Assembly (NCBI RefSeq): GCF_000497045.1
Contig: NW_015961981.1
Location: forward strand, 622,401-686,400
DNA length: 64,000 bases
Direction of reading: 5' to 3'
Source of the DNA: Kalmanozyma brasiliensis GHG001
Lineage: Eukaryota; Basidiomycota; Ustilaginomycetes; Ustilaginales
Shown: piece by piece, positions 20,580-31,426 of the stretch
How positions within the stretch are numbered: position 1 is the stretch's first letter
Layout of the letters: each line of letters starts with the position of its first letter
Program-made: the position numbers and the translations under genes
The notes under the pieces: model-generated
What the model saw: only the letters and a program-made list of their open reading frames with translations
Database searches by the model: none
What the model was told of the DNA's origin: nothing

Positions 20580-23261
20580 ATGGCTGAACCCAATCCAGGC
20601 GCAGCCTTTGCGCCAAACGCCTACGCCAACGCCTTTATCTCTGGCAAGCCGCGCGACACGACCAATCTCGTACAGCAGCGCCTTCGCAAAGCAAAGCTCT
20701 TCAACGAGGAGCTCGCAGACTACTTTGCTGCCCGTCGCGAATTGGAGGAAGCCTACCTCAAGCAACTTCAAAAGATCTCCAAACGCACCTTTCTCTCGGA
20801 TCCCTCTTCCATCCCTCCCGGCTATGCACCTGTCTACGAGCGACTTGTTCAGGAGCTTGCGGAAGTAGCCAGTGCCCACGGCGAGTTGGAGAAGCGCATC
20901 GCCGAAGACTGCGAGGGTCCCATCCGAAATGCAAGCTCGAAAGGCGAATGGGGTCGCATCAAGGATCACGACGACTCGCTCGCCAACACTCTGCGAGAGC
21001 TCAACTCGCTCGAATCGCAGCTGCAGAAAGACCAGAAGAAGCTCGAAGGCGCTTCCTCCAAGAAGGCATCCCAGGCTAATGCAAAGGTGCAAGAGACCGA
21101 GCGCTCCATATCGCAGACCATGGAGATCTGGGAGACAGAAGCACCCTTCGCATTTGAAGCGTACCAGCGCATCGACGCGCAACGACTCGAGCTGCTCAAA
21201 GAGACCGTTGCTAAGTTCGAGACCGCACAGAGCGATGCTGCTCAGCGCATCATGTCGAGCTCCGAAAAGACCATGCAGGAATGCCTCACCTTTGATACCC
21301 AAGCCGACATGCAGGACTTTATCCTCAAGAACGGCACTGTCGGCGGCACGTCTTCTTCTGCCGCTCGCAATGGAAGGTTGGCAGCTCCACGTCCTGCTGC
21401 CCCGACGAGTCTCAATCGCCAGTCCTCGGTCGCAGGCCGCAGCATCAGCAGCCGCACGGGCGCCGACAGCTCCTCACGAGGCAGGTCCAACGGTGCCGGT
21501 CTCGGCGAGTTCGGCGCCTCTTCCGCCTCGATCCACTCGGCCGACCGTACACAGGACGGCACACCCAGCAAGTCAACCGGATCCACCTTGAAGAACGCCT
21601 TTAGCCGATTCGGCCGTGGACGCGCCAACAAGGATTCTGCCAACACCCAGACCGTGTACGGTGGTTTGCCGGACGAGCCCGCCGATTCCTCCTTCTCGTC
21701 CATGAACCGCAGCGGAACATTGCGACAGAACTCGGCAGCGCCAGGTGGAGCCAGCTCGTCGTCACGCAACGCTGCAGGTCTCGCACCAGGCGACGATTCG
21801 ATGGACTCGATGGCTCCAGGATCAGGTGGAGGACTGATGGCGCCCATGGTACCATCATCAGCACCCTCAAAGAGAACCACACCCTCCGCCTCAGCTGCTG
21901 GCGCTACCGGCTCCGACACTGCTGCGCCGCTCGTCGACTCGGAAGGCTACTCCATCCCACCACCCGACCGCAAGCCGTGGGAGACCGCTGCTATCCCCGG
22001 TGCAGCCACCAGCCCTGCAGCTGCCGGCTCCTCCCTCATGGACGACGACGAAGACTCGCGCGACACCTTCGACAGCACGCTCAACAACCGCGTCAGCAGC
22101 ATGAACATCGCCAGCCAACCCATCACCGAGGACGCGTCCAAGGACAAGGCCGCACTTGAGCGCATGAAGTCGACTCTGCTCACGAGCGGTCCACCCACCC
22201 GTCGCGGCACCACACGACGCGATCGCCGCGACGTGCGCAACACAACATACAACCCGGCCTTCGGCGCCGTCGGGGCATCAGGGGGAGACGAGAATCGCCT
22301 GAGCCAGTTCGGCACGCTCACCGCATCTCCGCAAGCCAGCGCGCCTGTATCCCCTTCGCCCTTCGCCCCGCAGAGCACCTTCACCGGCACCGCAGGCGTC
22401 GGTGCGCACCGAACGCAATCCATCGCCTCGGTCGCCTCCTCGTCGAACCCCTTTGAGAACAGCGCCACCACGTCGCCCGTCAAGGCGAGCCTCTCTGAGC
22501 GGGTCAACGCGATCTTTGTCGGGCGGGAGATCTCCAAGGTGATGGTGGTGGGTGAGCTTTCGATTGCCGTCACTCCGGCCGCTGCTGCTGGTGCGGGGGG
22601 GAAGATGCATATCCGCATCGAGTCGTTTGAGCAGTTGGAAAAGGCAGCGCCGAACCCGGCGTTCCTGACTCCGGTAGCGAACGCTGCGGGGGAGTATCTC
22701 TTGGACACCAAAGCCTTGCTCGAGCAAGGTACCGTCCCAACGGGCAATGGGGGTCAGGCGGTGGTGCTCAAATACCAACTGCACATCTCGGATTCGCGCA
22801 AGAACGAGTACGTTCCCGTCCAACTGCACGCCCAATGGCGATGTGAACCACACCAAACGTCGTTCCTCCTCACCTACACGCCCAACACCACCTCTCGCCT
22901 CTCATCGTCAACCGAACCCCCCGCCGTGGTGCAGGACCTCCAATTCGCCGTCCAACTCCAACCCTCCACCGTCAGCAACATTATGAGCAAACCCACCGCG
23001 ACCTACGTCGCCGAAACCAAGAGTTTGTTTTGGAAGATCAACGAGACTCTCCCCCTCGCGGGGTCCGAGGGCGATACGCGAAAGTTGTTGGCGAGATGTC
23101 AGATTGAGGGTGGACAGACCGTGCCCAGTGCGGTGCATTTGCGGTGGAAGGTGCTGGGCAAGACGGTGAGCGGATTGGGGGTGGTGAGTATCGGCGAGGG
23201 GACAAGGATCGAGGAGGTGGTACGACAGTGCGTTGCGGGGAAGTTCATTGCTTCGCCCTAG
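20580..23261 (+). CDS. SYP1: F-BAR/muniscin endocytic adaptor, Syp1/FCHo-like
   Basis: Early clathrin-mediated endocytosis adaptor that bends membrane and recruits cargo and Ede1. It is a single exon of 893 aa. The N-terminal F-BAR domain (about residues 10-270) starts NAFISGKPRDTTNLVQQRLR and has long charged helices. A Ser/Gly/Ala-rich disordered linker (about 285-635) contains several phosphorylatable and Pro-rich patches. A C-terminal mu-homology domain (about 640-893) starts ERVNAIFVGREISKVMVVGE and contains the beta-rich segment KYQLHISDSRKNEYVPVQLH. The domain pair identifies the muniscin family. The linker is Ser/Ala-rich like those of other fungal homologues. The start ATG is the first in the frame. 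It is convergent with eIF2-gamma. Confidence 0.9.
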   Translation: MAEPNPGAAFAPNAYANAFISGKPRDTTNLVQQRLRKAKLFNEELADYFAARRELEEAYLKQLQKISKRTFLSDPSSIPPGYAPVYERLVQELAEVASAHGELEKRIAEDCEGPIRNASSKGEWGRIKDHDDSLANTLRELNSLESQLQKDQKKLEGASSKKASQANAKVQETERSISQTMEIWETEAPFAFEAYQRIDAQRLELLKETVAKFETAQSDAAQRIMSSSEKTMQECLTFDTQADMQDFILKNGTVGGTSSSAARNGRLAAPRPAAPTSLNRQSSVAGRSISSRTGADSSSRGRSNGAGLGEFGASSASIHSADRTQDGTPSKSTGSTLKNAFSRFGRGRANKDSANTQTVYGGLPDEPADSSFSSMNRSGTLRQNSAAPGGASSSSRNAAGLAPGDDSMDSMAPGSGGGLMAPMVPSSAPSKRTTPSASAAGATGSDTAAPLVDSEGYSIPPPDRKPWETAAIPGAATSPAAAGSSLMDDDEDSRDTFDSTLNNRVSSMNIASQPITEDASKDKAALERMKSTLLTSGPPTRRGTTRRDRRDVRNTTYNPAFGAVGASGGDENRLSQFGTLTASPQASAPVSPSPFAPQSTFTGTAGVGAHRTQSIASVASSSNPFENSATTSPVKASLSERVNAIFVGREISKVMVVGELSIAVTPAAAAGAGGKMHIRIESFEQLEKAAPNPAFLTPVANAAGEYLLDTKALLEQGTVPTGNGGQAVVLKYQLHISDSRKNEYVPVQLHAQWRCEPHQTSFLLTYTPNTTSRLSSSTEPPAVVQDLQFAVQLQPSTVSNIMSKPTATYVAETKSLFWKINETLPLAGSEGDTRKLLARCQIEGGQTVPSAVHLRWKVLGKTVSGLGVVSIGEGTRIEEVVRQCVAGKFIASP

Positions 23262-23605
23262 ATCGGGAGGGTTACTATGCAGAGGATGGGCACGGGTAGC
23301 ATGAGAGGAAAGGAGGAGCAGCAGGGTGCAACTGTTTTGGCTGGCGCATGCTGCAATGGAAAAAGTCACGATCCTCCGTCGGACCGTCTGTGCTCGTCTG
23401 TCAAGCCTTTTGAGTACACAGTCACACGACACCGATCTTCTCGTGACTATGCGAGCGCATCCACTCACCCATGCAGATCCCATCCGTCCAGCCGGACCCA
23501 GCACAACTCAATCCATCCACTCAACACGCCACGATCGTTCAAGTTCAGATCAAAGGTGATGTTGTTTTTCAATCATACAATGCCGTAAAAGCGCGAGATA
23601 TCGCC
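23262..23605. other. Convergent 3' ends of SYP1 and eIF2-gamma
   Basis: 344 bp shared by two 3' UTRs. No repeat or gene is seen. Confidence 0.5.
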
Positions 23606-25015
23606 CTAGTTGCTCTCAGGCTCCAACGTAGTCCCCCTCCTAACGGTACCCCAACCGACCAGACGCCAGTGCTTGTCGATCCTCCTGCTCAAGGCGATCT
23701 TCTCGCCCACCTCGGTACAGGCTGGGCTGGTCAAAAAGATCTTGGCCAGATCCGCTTTGACGCTCATCACGCGTCCACCGGTGGAGGTGGAACCGATGTT
23801 GACCATGAGCACCTCGTTCTTGGCGAGTTTTTGGACTTTGGTCTGCTTCTTGTCGTCGCTCTTGACGCCGAGGAGGCGACGGAGGAGGAAGTAGTTGATC
23901 TCGAGCTCGGTGTAGATAGCGGGCAGTTGACCGACTGCGCCGAGGACCTGGCCGACGAGACGATCGGCACGGCAGAGGGTGGGGTCGATCTTGGTGCCGA
24001 CACCGATGAGACCACCGGGGACGGCAAAGTCGAGATCGTTGTGCTCGGCGAGCAGCGATTCGACACGGGAGAAGATGGGCTTGCAGTGGATCTTACCCTC
24101 GTTGTCCTTGGTCACGATACCCGGGCGAACCTCGATCTCCTGTCCGATCTTGAGCACACCGGACAGGATCGAGCCTCCAGCAACACCACCGCGCAGCTCG
24201 TCCACTTCGGCACCCGGCTTGTTGACGTCGAACGAACGGATGACGATGAGGCGTGGTGGCGAGGTGAAATCGCGCACGGGCACGGGGACGCGCTTGACAA
24301 TGTACTCGTTCACCGCATCGATGTTGTACTTGAGCTGGGCGGAGATGGGGACGATGGGCGCGCCATCGGCGACGGTACCCTTGACAAAGTTGATGATCGA
24401 CTTCCAGTGTTCCTCTGCCGCCTGTTCGCGAATCAAGTCGACCTTGTTTTGCAGAATGATGATGTGCTGGAGCTTCATGATCTCGACAGCAGCCAAATGC
24501 TCCGAGGTCTGCGGTTGAGGACACGATTCGTTGCCCGCAATCAGCAACAGCGCGGCGTCCATCACCGCAGCACCGTTCAACATGGTCGCCATGAGAATGT
24601 CGTGTCCCGGGCAATCGACGAACGAAACGTGACGCAGAAGCTTCATCTTCCCCCCACAACCCGACACCTCGCACTCCGGGTGCGCCTCCTTGTCCGACGG
24701 ATACGACTTGTAGCACTGTGGCCGCGGGCACTCGTCGCGCTCGCACTTGTAGATCTTGGCATTGGCGTAACCGAGCTTGATGGTAATGTTGCGCACCAGC
24801 TCGTTCTTGAATCGAACGGTCTGCACACCCGAGATGGCCTTTACGACGGTGGATTTACCGTGGGCTACGTGGCCGATGGTGCCGATGTTGATCGTCGCCT
24901 GCTTGGCAATGACCTCGGGGCTGAGCGGGTTGAGGTTGTCGTAGTCGATCGCCACTTTTTGCATGTCTTTTGTGAGCTGGGCCACGTCGCCGTTCGAGGC
25001 GACTGCTGCTGCCAT
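23606..25015 (-). CDS. GCD11: Translation initiation factor eIF2 subunit gamma
   Basis: GTP-binding core of eIF2, which carries initiator Met-tRNA to the 40S subunit. It is a single exon of 469 aa. G1 is GHVAHGKST (residues 48-56), followed by switch regions with [17 protein letters not shown], a four-cysteine zinc knuckle ([11 protein letters not shown] and CEVSGCGG), G3 DCPGHD, G4 NKVDL and G5 SAQLKYN. Domains II and III follow, with [20 protein letters not shown] and the C-terminal [14 protein letters not shown]. The ATG at 25015 has G at -3 in a good context. The protein is shorter at the N-terminus than yeast Gcd11 (527 aa), as in many other fungi. A 593-codon ORF on the opposite strand is a codon-bias shadow. 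Confidence 0.97.
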   Translation of the reverse strand: MAAAVASNGDVAQLTKDMQKVAIDYDNLNPLSPEVIAKQATINIGTIGHVAHGKSTVVKAISGVQTVRFKNELVRNITIKLGYANAKIYKCERDECPRPQCYKSYPSDKEAHPECEVSGCGGKMKLLRHVSFVDCPGHDILMATMLNGAAVMDAALLLIAGNESCPQPQTSEHLAAVEIMKLQHIIILQNKVDLIREQAAEEHWKSIINFVKGTVADGAPIVPISAQLKYNIDAVNEYIVKRVPVPVRDFTSPPRLIVIRSFDVNKPGAEVDELRGGVAGGSILSGVLKIGQEIEVRPGIVTKDNEGKIHCKPIFSRVESLLAEHNDLDFAVPGGLIGVGTKIDPTLCRADRLVGQVLGAVGQLPAIYTELEINYFLLRRLLGVKSDDKKQTKVQKLAKNEVLMVNIGSTSTGGRVMSVKADLAKIFLTSPACTEVGEKIALSRRIDKHWRLVGWGTVRRGTTLEPESN

Positions 25016-25796
25016 TTTGGGAGAGGTGTTGTGCGAGGGGGTGCTGGACTGCGAAACGATACGGCTGGTGGGTGTGTGTCTGAAGTCCTGCTTCGATGCT
25101 CGATGCTGCTGCTATATGTCGAGTCGAGACTTGCAAGGACGAGATGCAGAAGAACAAGAACCGGTCGAGAACTCCTAGCGCTACGAGTGTCGGATGCTGT
25201 ATATGCTCCGAGCTTCTGCTGCTTGGTCGAAAGAGAACGTCAGAGATGGTAGAGGTCTTGTGGTGAGCAAGAAGAAGGATTGACTGCGGAGACGATGTGT
25301 GACGGGCTCGCACGCTCTCTTGATGCCCGCTAAGCGCGAAGAAAAAGAAACTGAGTCGTCCGCAAGGCTGACTTGTGCTGAGCAGAGAGAGTCTCAGGAA
25401 GAAATTGGACTTGTGAGAGAGACCAACCAAAAGACGCGGCGCAGTTGAGCCGAGTCATTTTTTCTTCTTAGGTCGTGTGCTGCCTGCTGCTGCCCACAAA
25501 GGGAAGTCGGGCAAATTACCGTGCGGGTGAGACCTCTTGCTCCTCGCCACGCCCAATCGCTCAGGAAGAAGAGTGATGGACACCTTTGGACCCTCTTGCT
25601 CAATCGACCGAGCCCCACATGCATCTCAGGTCGGACGATCATTGATGCATGCTGGACCACTTAGTGATTGCCGAGCACCAGGAAGAACACACAAGCAGCA
25701 GCGCGGCGTGACCAGTTCAGTCTAGAAACGTGTACCTTGTATTGAGCGAAGCAACAAGGTCCTAGTGAGGTTTACGTGTGTTTTGCAACGCCACGT
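25016..25796. other. Intergenic region upstream of eIF2-gamma
   Basis: About 780 bp between the eIF2-gamma start and the ATP14 stop. It contains the eIF2-gamma promoter and leader and the ATP14 3' UTR. No gene or repeat is recognised. Confidence 0.45.
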
Positions 25797-26576
25797 TTAG
25801 TGGTGAGCCTCGACCTTGACGTCGGCAGCAGCCTCGCGCAGGTAGGCGTTGACATCGCCACCCTCGGTCAGCGCGCCTTCCGACGAAGACGAAGCGGGGG
25901 CCTCGGCGTGGTCGGGTTCGGACGAGGAGTAGGCCTCGAGCTGCGAAGAGAGCTCCGACGACGAGGGCACAGCGGGGGCCTTGGGCGCCGAGGGGGTCGC
26001 AAACTCGCGCACCTGACCCTTGTGAGAGTCAGCGGCCTGCAAAATCGAGGATAATACGTGGAGAGATGGATGAGACAAGGTCAGTTGAGGATGTTCGATG
26101 TTCGATGAAAGTGTGTCGACAGGTGCCCTGTGCGCGGACTGCAACTCACCTTGGGGGGAGCCTTGTAGCCCTTGAGCTCCTTGACGTAGAGCTCCTGGAC
26201 GAAGTCTGTTCAGATGTAGTCGTGGATGCCAGATTGCCATGTCGTCGTTCAGCAAGGCGAGAAGAAGCGAGGTCAGTTGATCGAATCCATATGCACGTGC
26301 TTGCTGGTAGTTTGGTCAAATGCGTACCCTTGGAGGCGACGGCAGAGCTGGAAAGAGCTCGCACCTGAGTTCGCGAGGCGGATCGGACCTGTATCATCAG
26401 AAGCAAGTGCAAAGTCGTAGGTGGTCCTTGTCAGTTGGAGGGGTCTAATTGGTGTCGTGCTTTCTTCGTTGACGGTTGCCAATTGGCTGCAGTTTCGAGT
26501 GGCGGCGATTGCTGAAATCGAAGTTGACACATACAGCGCCGATGGTGGAGCGGGCGACGAGCTGAGCGAAGACCAT
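25797..26576 (-). CDS. ATP14: Mitochondrial F1Fo-ATP synthase subunit h
   Basis: Peripheral-stalk subunit h (F6-like) of mitochondrial ATP synthase. There are four exons on the minus strand: 26576-26535, 26388-26328, 26205-26150 and 26036-25797. They encode 132 aa. All introns are GT..AG, with donors GTATGT, GTACGC and GTGAGT. Exons 1-2 give a mitochondrial presequence (MVFAQLVARSTIGA then VRSASRTQVRALSSS). Exon 3 encodes the conserved DFVQELYVKELKGYKAPPK of Atp14. Exon 4 gives an acidic Ser/Ala/Glu-rich tail ending VEAHH. The reading phases match at all three junctions, which supports the model. The intron density is unusually high for this window. It is head to head with INH1, which controls the same enzyme. 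Confidence 0.9.
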
Positions 26577-27092
26577 TTTGAATGTGATATACAGGAGTGA
26601 CGAGTGGTGGATGACGGCAGCAAACAAAGTACGATGTCAATCAACGAACAACGACGACGACGAACAAGTGCGCTTGCAGGCGAGGGTGCGGATCCGGCTC
26701 CCGGCTGGTGGGCAAACTCATAGAGCCACCTGCTGCCTTGGTTTCTGAAAGAGCTCTCAGCCTGCGATGAATTTCTCTGGAAATTCCAAACGTGTGCCCA
26801 GGCTTGCCACGAGTTGCCCGATTCCAGAGCGGTTCCGAGCAGCTCCGTCACGCCTTAACATCGATCTTGGGCGATCAGTGAGGGACACGCTTTCGTGCGG
26901 TTTCGAGGCCACAGCTTGAGGGCGCTGTACTGCGCTGCCGAATGACGTTGGCCAGTGCATGCTGCGCAACGCTCCACTTCGAGCGTTCCAGCCAGGGTTC
27001 CGATGGGCGACATCTCCCTTTCATCAACACTTCGTTCTCTTTGCTACTCACCATCATCTCTTTCTATTTGGAACACCTTTCGCCTTTGCAAC
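26577..27092. promoter_or_regulatory. Shared ATP14/INH1 divergent promoter region
   Basis: 516 bp between the start codons of two ATP synthase genes. There is a pyrimidine-rich leader before INH1 and one TGACGT-like core (ATGACGTTGG) near 26942. I see no TATA box. Confidence 0.5.
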
Positions 27093-27538
27093 ATGTCTCT
27101 CCTCCGTGTCTCGACTTCTGCGCTCGCCCGCGTCACCAAGGCTCCCACTTTCGCCATGGCGGCTCGAGGCTACGCTGACGGACCCACCGACAAGGCGGGC
27201 GCTACCGCTTCGTCCCAGGGCTGGTCCAAGCGCGAGCAGGTACGTTCACGACGCTTTAACTGAGTACATGCAGCGCTGAGCCGTTACTGACGATCTTTTT
27301 GTTTGCTCTCACTTCCTCATACATTGCAGGCTCAAGAGAATCAGTACGTCCAGCAGGCCGAGAAGGAGAAGCTCGAGAAGCTTCGAGCATCCATCAAGAA
27401 GCAGCGCGAGCACCTTGACGACGTAAGTGAACGATCTCGAATAGGCGAAGCCAGGCACTTTGTACGGCAGCTGACGCCCGCCTTCTTTTCCTCTACTTGC
27501 AGGTCGAGAACCAGCTCAACAACCTTGACAAGAAGTAA
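27093..27538 (+). CDS. INH1: Mitochondrial ATPase inhibitor IF1
   Basis: Small helical protein that blocks ATP hydrolysis by F1Fo-ATPase when the matrix becomes acidic. There are three exons: 27093-27239, 27330-27422 and 27503-27538. They encode 91 aa. Donors are GTACGT and GTAAGT; acceptors are TGCAG and TTGCAG. All three exons are phase 0. Residues 1-25 look like a matrix presequence (MSLLRVSTSALARVTKAP). The inhibitory region reads WSKREQAQENQYVQQAEKEK, matching IF1 family residues that bind the F1 catalytic interface. The C-terminal coiled coil LRASIKKQREHLDD continues into VENQLNNLDKK. It is divergent from ATP14. Confidence 0.93.
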
Positions 27539-27685
27539 TCGCCTTGGCCTTTGACCAAACGTAACACCACTCTTCATCCACCGCTGCGGCACACGCAAGT
27601 GTCATGACTGAAATGCAATCGCAATTAAAGCAACAATCGATCCCTCTCGCCTGCAACATATCCTGAACCCGAGGGCTTCCTTTCA

Positions 27686-30600
27686 CTAGGCAGTGTCGCG
27701 CTCAGCAAGCATGTGCTGCCAATCCGCTGCATCCGGGTCAATCCCTCTGACGTCCGCATCGCTGTCGACCACTTCGTCTTCCTCCACATTCTCCGCCTCC
27801 TCGTGCAGATCGCCTCTGTCAAGATTGAACACGGCACCTCGCTGTTCGAGATAAGCAGCGTAGCTATGAAGCACTTCGAGGTTCGGACTCTCCACCCGCC
27901 CGTACGCAGCTTGACTGAGCTGGGCCTTTTTGAACGTCTCGATGTTGCCGATCAGGAACAGTGCGCTTTGAGCTCGAGTGAGGGCGACATTAAGTCGTCT
28001 ACCGTCAGCCAGGAAGCCCACGTAGCCTTGAGGGTTGGTCCGCACGGTCGAAAAGAGGATGACCTTCTTCTCGCGCCCCTCGAAACCGTCAACGGTGTGG
28101 ATGTCGACGCTGCCAAGCTGGGAAGACCGGGTCTGGAGGATGCCGGCAGCCTGCTTGCGTGCATCGGACGCTTCGTTATGCAGCATCTTTTCTAGCAGGA
28201 TCTGCTGCCCCGCGTACGGTGTCACGATGCCAATGTCGTCCCCGGTCAGGTCTAAATTCTGTCGCAGAAGGTCGGTGACGACGTCGACAACGATGCGCGC
28301 TTCCGACACGTTGCAGAGCGAGGTAGAGTTCTCCGCTTTCATCTCGCGACCTGTGTGGTTGACGAAGCAGAGACGTTGTGCGTCTACCTTGTCGGCATCG
28401 GGGCTGCGAGGCCAGTAGCTCGAGGCGACTGGGGCGATCGACTCGGTGCCATTGCCGTTCTCCAGGGCACCGTCGTAGAATGTCTTGTTCGGGAACTCCG
28501 CCAGGCTCGGGTGCATGCGAAATTGCACGTTGAGCATGGTCGATGGGATGCTGTTGCCGCTCTCGATGAGGCGCTCGAATAGACTGCGCGAGAGGCCGCC
28601 CTGCCTAGCCTCGACACTAGTCACCACAGGAGGAAGCTGCTTGTGATCGCCGATGATGGAAAGATGTCGACATCCCTTCATGAGCGGAACAAGCGACACA
28701 GGTTCCGTAGCCATGGATGCTTCGTCGAAGAATACAACCGGAAGATCGATCATGTCGAGCTCCGGCGAGCCAGCTGCGATGGCTGAACCACAGATCACAT
28801 CGGCACTGTTGAGGATCTCGCCGCGGATGGAGGCACGGAGGAAGTAGTAGGTGGCCTTGAGGCGATTGAGCTGCTTCTTGATGGCCTCGTACTCTTCCGA
28901 GGCAGCGCCACCTTCGCGCTGCTCTTCTTGCTCGGCCATGACGTCTTCCCAACTCTGCGTTACGACCTGCGCGATCGCGGCCTCGCCCTGTTCAAGCTGG
29001 TCTGCAATCTCGGACGCGGTACTCGTGCTGGAGCTGCCCATGCGCCCGAACTCGTATTCGCTTTTGAGCCTCTCGAGAGTGTCGAGCTGCCTTTTGATTT
29101 GATCCAGGCGCGCCTTGGCTGGATGACGCAAAAAGTAGGCGTCGAGCGTGTACTGATCGATGCCCGCCCTTGCACGAGCTGACGGCCCGATGCGAACAAC
29201 ACGGAGGCCTGCTTTGATGCATCCATCCGCCAGATTATCGACGGCGACATTGGTGTGCGCGGCGAGCATGATGGGGTGAGGCACCTTAAAGTCCTGCTTG
29301 AGCAACTTGATGGCCGTCACAATGGTGCGAGTCTTGCCAGTACCAGGAGGTCCTTGAATGAGGGAGATGCGCTCTCGTAGCATCATGGCTACTGCCTGCG
29401 TCTGCGAGCGATTGAGCTCGGGCAGAGGATCGCCGTCCATCACGATGGGGTCTTGACGAGCGAATCGGTCGTACCAACTTTGAACGCGGGCGTCCTCCCA
29501 GAAGGCACCTCGAGTGACGCGGTCGACGGGAGGGTCAATGCCGAGGATGACGTCGCTCAAACGAGTGCCGGACAAGATGTACTGATACCGAGAGCCGTAG
29601 TGGGTCTCGATGTGCTCGACGTCATGCTCCAAAGCCTCGAGCGCTGCCTTGATGCGCTCGAAGGTGAGATCGTTGAAGCCGTAATCGAGACGCCACGACG
29701 GGCACGAGACCAGATCGACGTCTTCGTCGTTCTCGTCGAACTTGAGACGCAGGAACGTACGCTGTCGCTCGACGACCTCGGCCTCGATCACAAACTCATC
29801 TTCCAAAAGCGATGCGGGGTCCATGCTGGTCATGGAAGAAGCCGTCGAAGGCATGATGGTGACCTTGTCTCCGGCGCGGAACAACGTACGCGGCAGTGGC
29901 TCGGCAGCATCGAGCTTGAAGACGGCGACTCGCTTGCCAAAATGACGCTTGCTGTCGTCCTGCCAATACGCCTGCAGCCCATCGATTGCGATACCCTCCT
30001 CGACGAGCTTGTCGATGGGTGCTTTGCGCCTCTCTGCGATGGCAGCAAGCTCCTGCGTGCGTTCGTAGTTGAGCAGTCCAGTCCATCTGTCGCGATATAG
30101 CTTTGCCTCTTGACGAATGGGCTCGCGCTCGGCGTTCCGTAAGAGGAGTTGCGCCGCCTTTTCTCTGCTGATGCGCTGCGATCGATCGTCCATCTTTCGT
30201 TCCGCCGTCCGTCGAGACTTTGCTGCGATCTTGCTCTCCTGACCCGACACCATGGATGCTGAAGCACGCCTGCGTTGCAAACGCGGAGAAGGAGCGGCTT
30301 GGCGGCTGACAGCTTGTGCTATCTCTCCGCATCGCTTCCTCCAATCGAAGCGGTCCGGATGGGCCACGTAGGCGTCTCTGTAGAGGTCCTGAGGTCGAGA
30401 AGGGCCGAATGGCCATGATGCAGCGGCTAGCTGGCGATCCAAAGCATCCAGGGATTGATCCAAATTCTGACTTGAGCTTGCGGATGAAGTGTTCCACCAT
30501 TGTGGTTGTGTGCTTTTCCCTGCGTCGACATTGAGATCGGTGTTTCGATAAGAGCGCGGTGAGGTCTTCTCTCGGATACGGGTCGAGCTGAATGATCTCC

Positions 30601-31064
30601 GGGTTGCGCTCTTCTTGGATGATGCGAGGTCCTTATCGGTAGTCTCTCCTTTGTGTGCTGGTTTGCCCGTTTCCCCGAAAGCACTGCCAGATTGTGAGCT
30701 CGAGTGAGCTCGCCGTGTGGATATGTGGGGAAGCCGAGACGGACCTGCAGCACAGCATATCTCTTGGCGGGGGAGCTGATTCACTGCTGCTACGGCCTCG
30801 GCCGCTCGTGGGCTTGATGTCACCGCATGTCGAGCTAATCTCTGGGATGCTTGACTGAAGCGTGAGACGGAAATGGTGGCGGTTGCAGGTAGTGTGAAGT
30901 CGTTGCGCAGCTGAAGGGCCTTGCAATGATCTGTGAGCGATCTGATGTGGTCTGAATCGGCAAACCTGGACGGATATGGCTGGTGCGATCGAAGAAGATG
31001 TGGCGGAGTAAGGGACTGACTGACTGGATGGAGATGCTGATGAGAATGATTGTGCCACACGCAT
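27686..31064 (-). CDS. UPF1-like SF1 helicase, probably mitochondrial
   Basis: Superfamily 1B helicase of the UPF1/SMUBP2/DNA2 type. Motif I is QGPPGTGKTRTIV, Ia AAHTNVAVDNL, II FFDEASMATEP, III IGDHKQLPPV, IV MLNVQFRMHPSL, V VDGFEGREKKVILFSTVR and VI NVALTRAQSALFLIGN. The helicase frame has no ATG until 30253, about 270 codons into it. An ATG at 31064 in another frame is joined to it by a 79-nt GTGACA..CTGCAG intron (30823-30745). Exons 31064-30824 and 30744-27686 then give an in-frame 1099-aa protein. Its first 150 residues are Arg/Ser-rich and nearly without acids until about residue 110 (MRVAQSFSSASPSSQS, AQRLHTTCNRHHFR, STRRAHSSS), like a matrix presequence. The splice and the location are inferences; the helicase itself is certain. 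Confidence 0.85.
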
Positions 31065-31426
31065 CAGGGTCTTGTGAGGTGGGCTTCCAAAAAGGGCTCA
31101 GCCGTGGGGGTTTGACCGCAGATGCAGAGACGCACGCATTTGGGCGTCAGAAATTCCCCTTTCTCAGTTAGAGCTCTTTTGTCGAAATCTGCTCTTCTTC
31201 TTATTCAGTCACACAGGGTGCGGGATCCAGAAGACCCCGGTCGCAGACGCGTCCATTTGCGCGTCGGTCAAATGGTGGACCTCCCTCCCATCAACTCATT
31301 TGAATGTCTTTGACAGAGGACAGACCACAGTCAAGGTCTTCCTTGAGAAGGTTCCAACAAATGCCATGGTATATACAGCGTGCATGCCCCTTGGCCGAGC
31401 TGCGGGCGAGAAGTGGAAGGACTCGA
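31065..31426. other. Short intergenic region
   Basis: About 360 bp between the helicase start and the phosphatidylserine decarboxylase stop, holding the helicase promoter. Nothing else is recognised. Confidence 0.45.

Noticed and set aside
11119..23261. A stress-response or secretion cluster around HOG1, GH35 and SYP1
   Set aside because: The neighbours have unrelated functions and mixed orientations; no shared pathway is visible.
23471..25252. 593-codon ORF opposite eIF2-gamma
   Set aside because: It is an antisense shadow of a highly conserved gene, with no domain.
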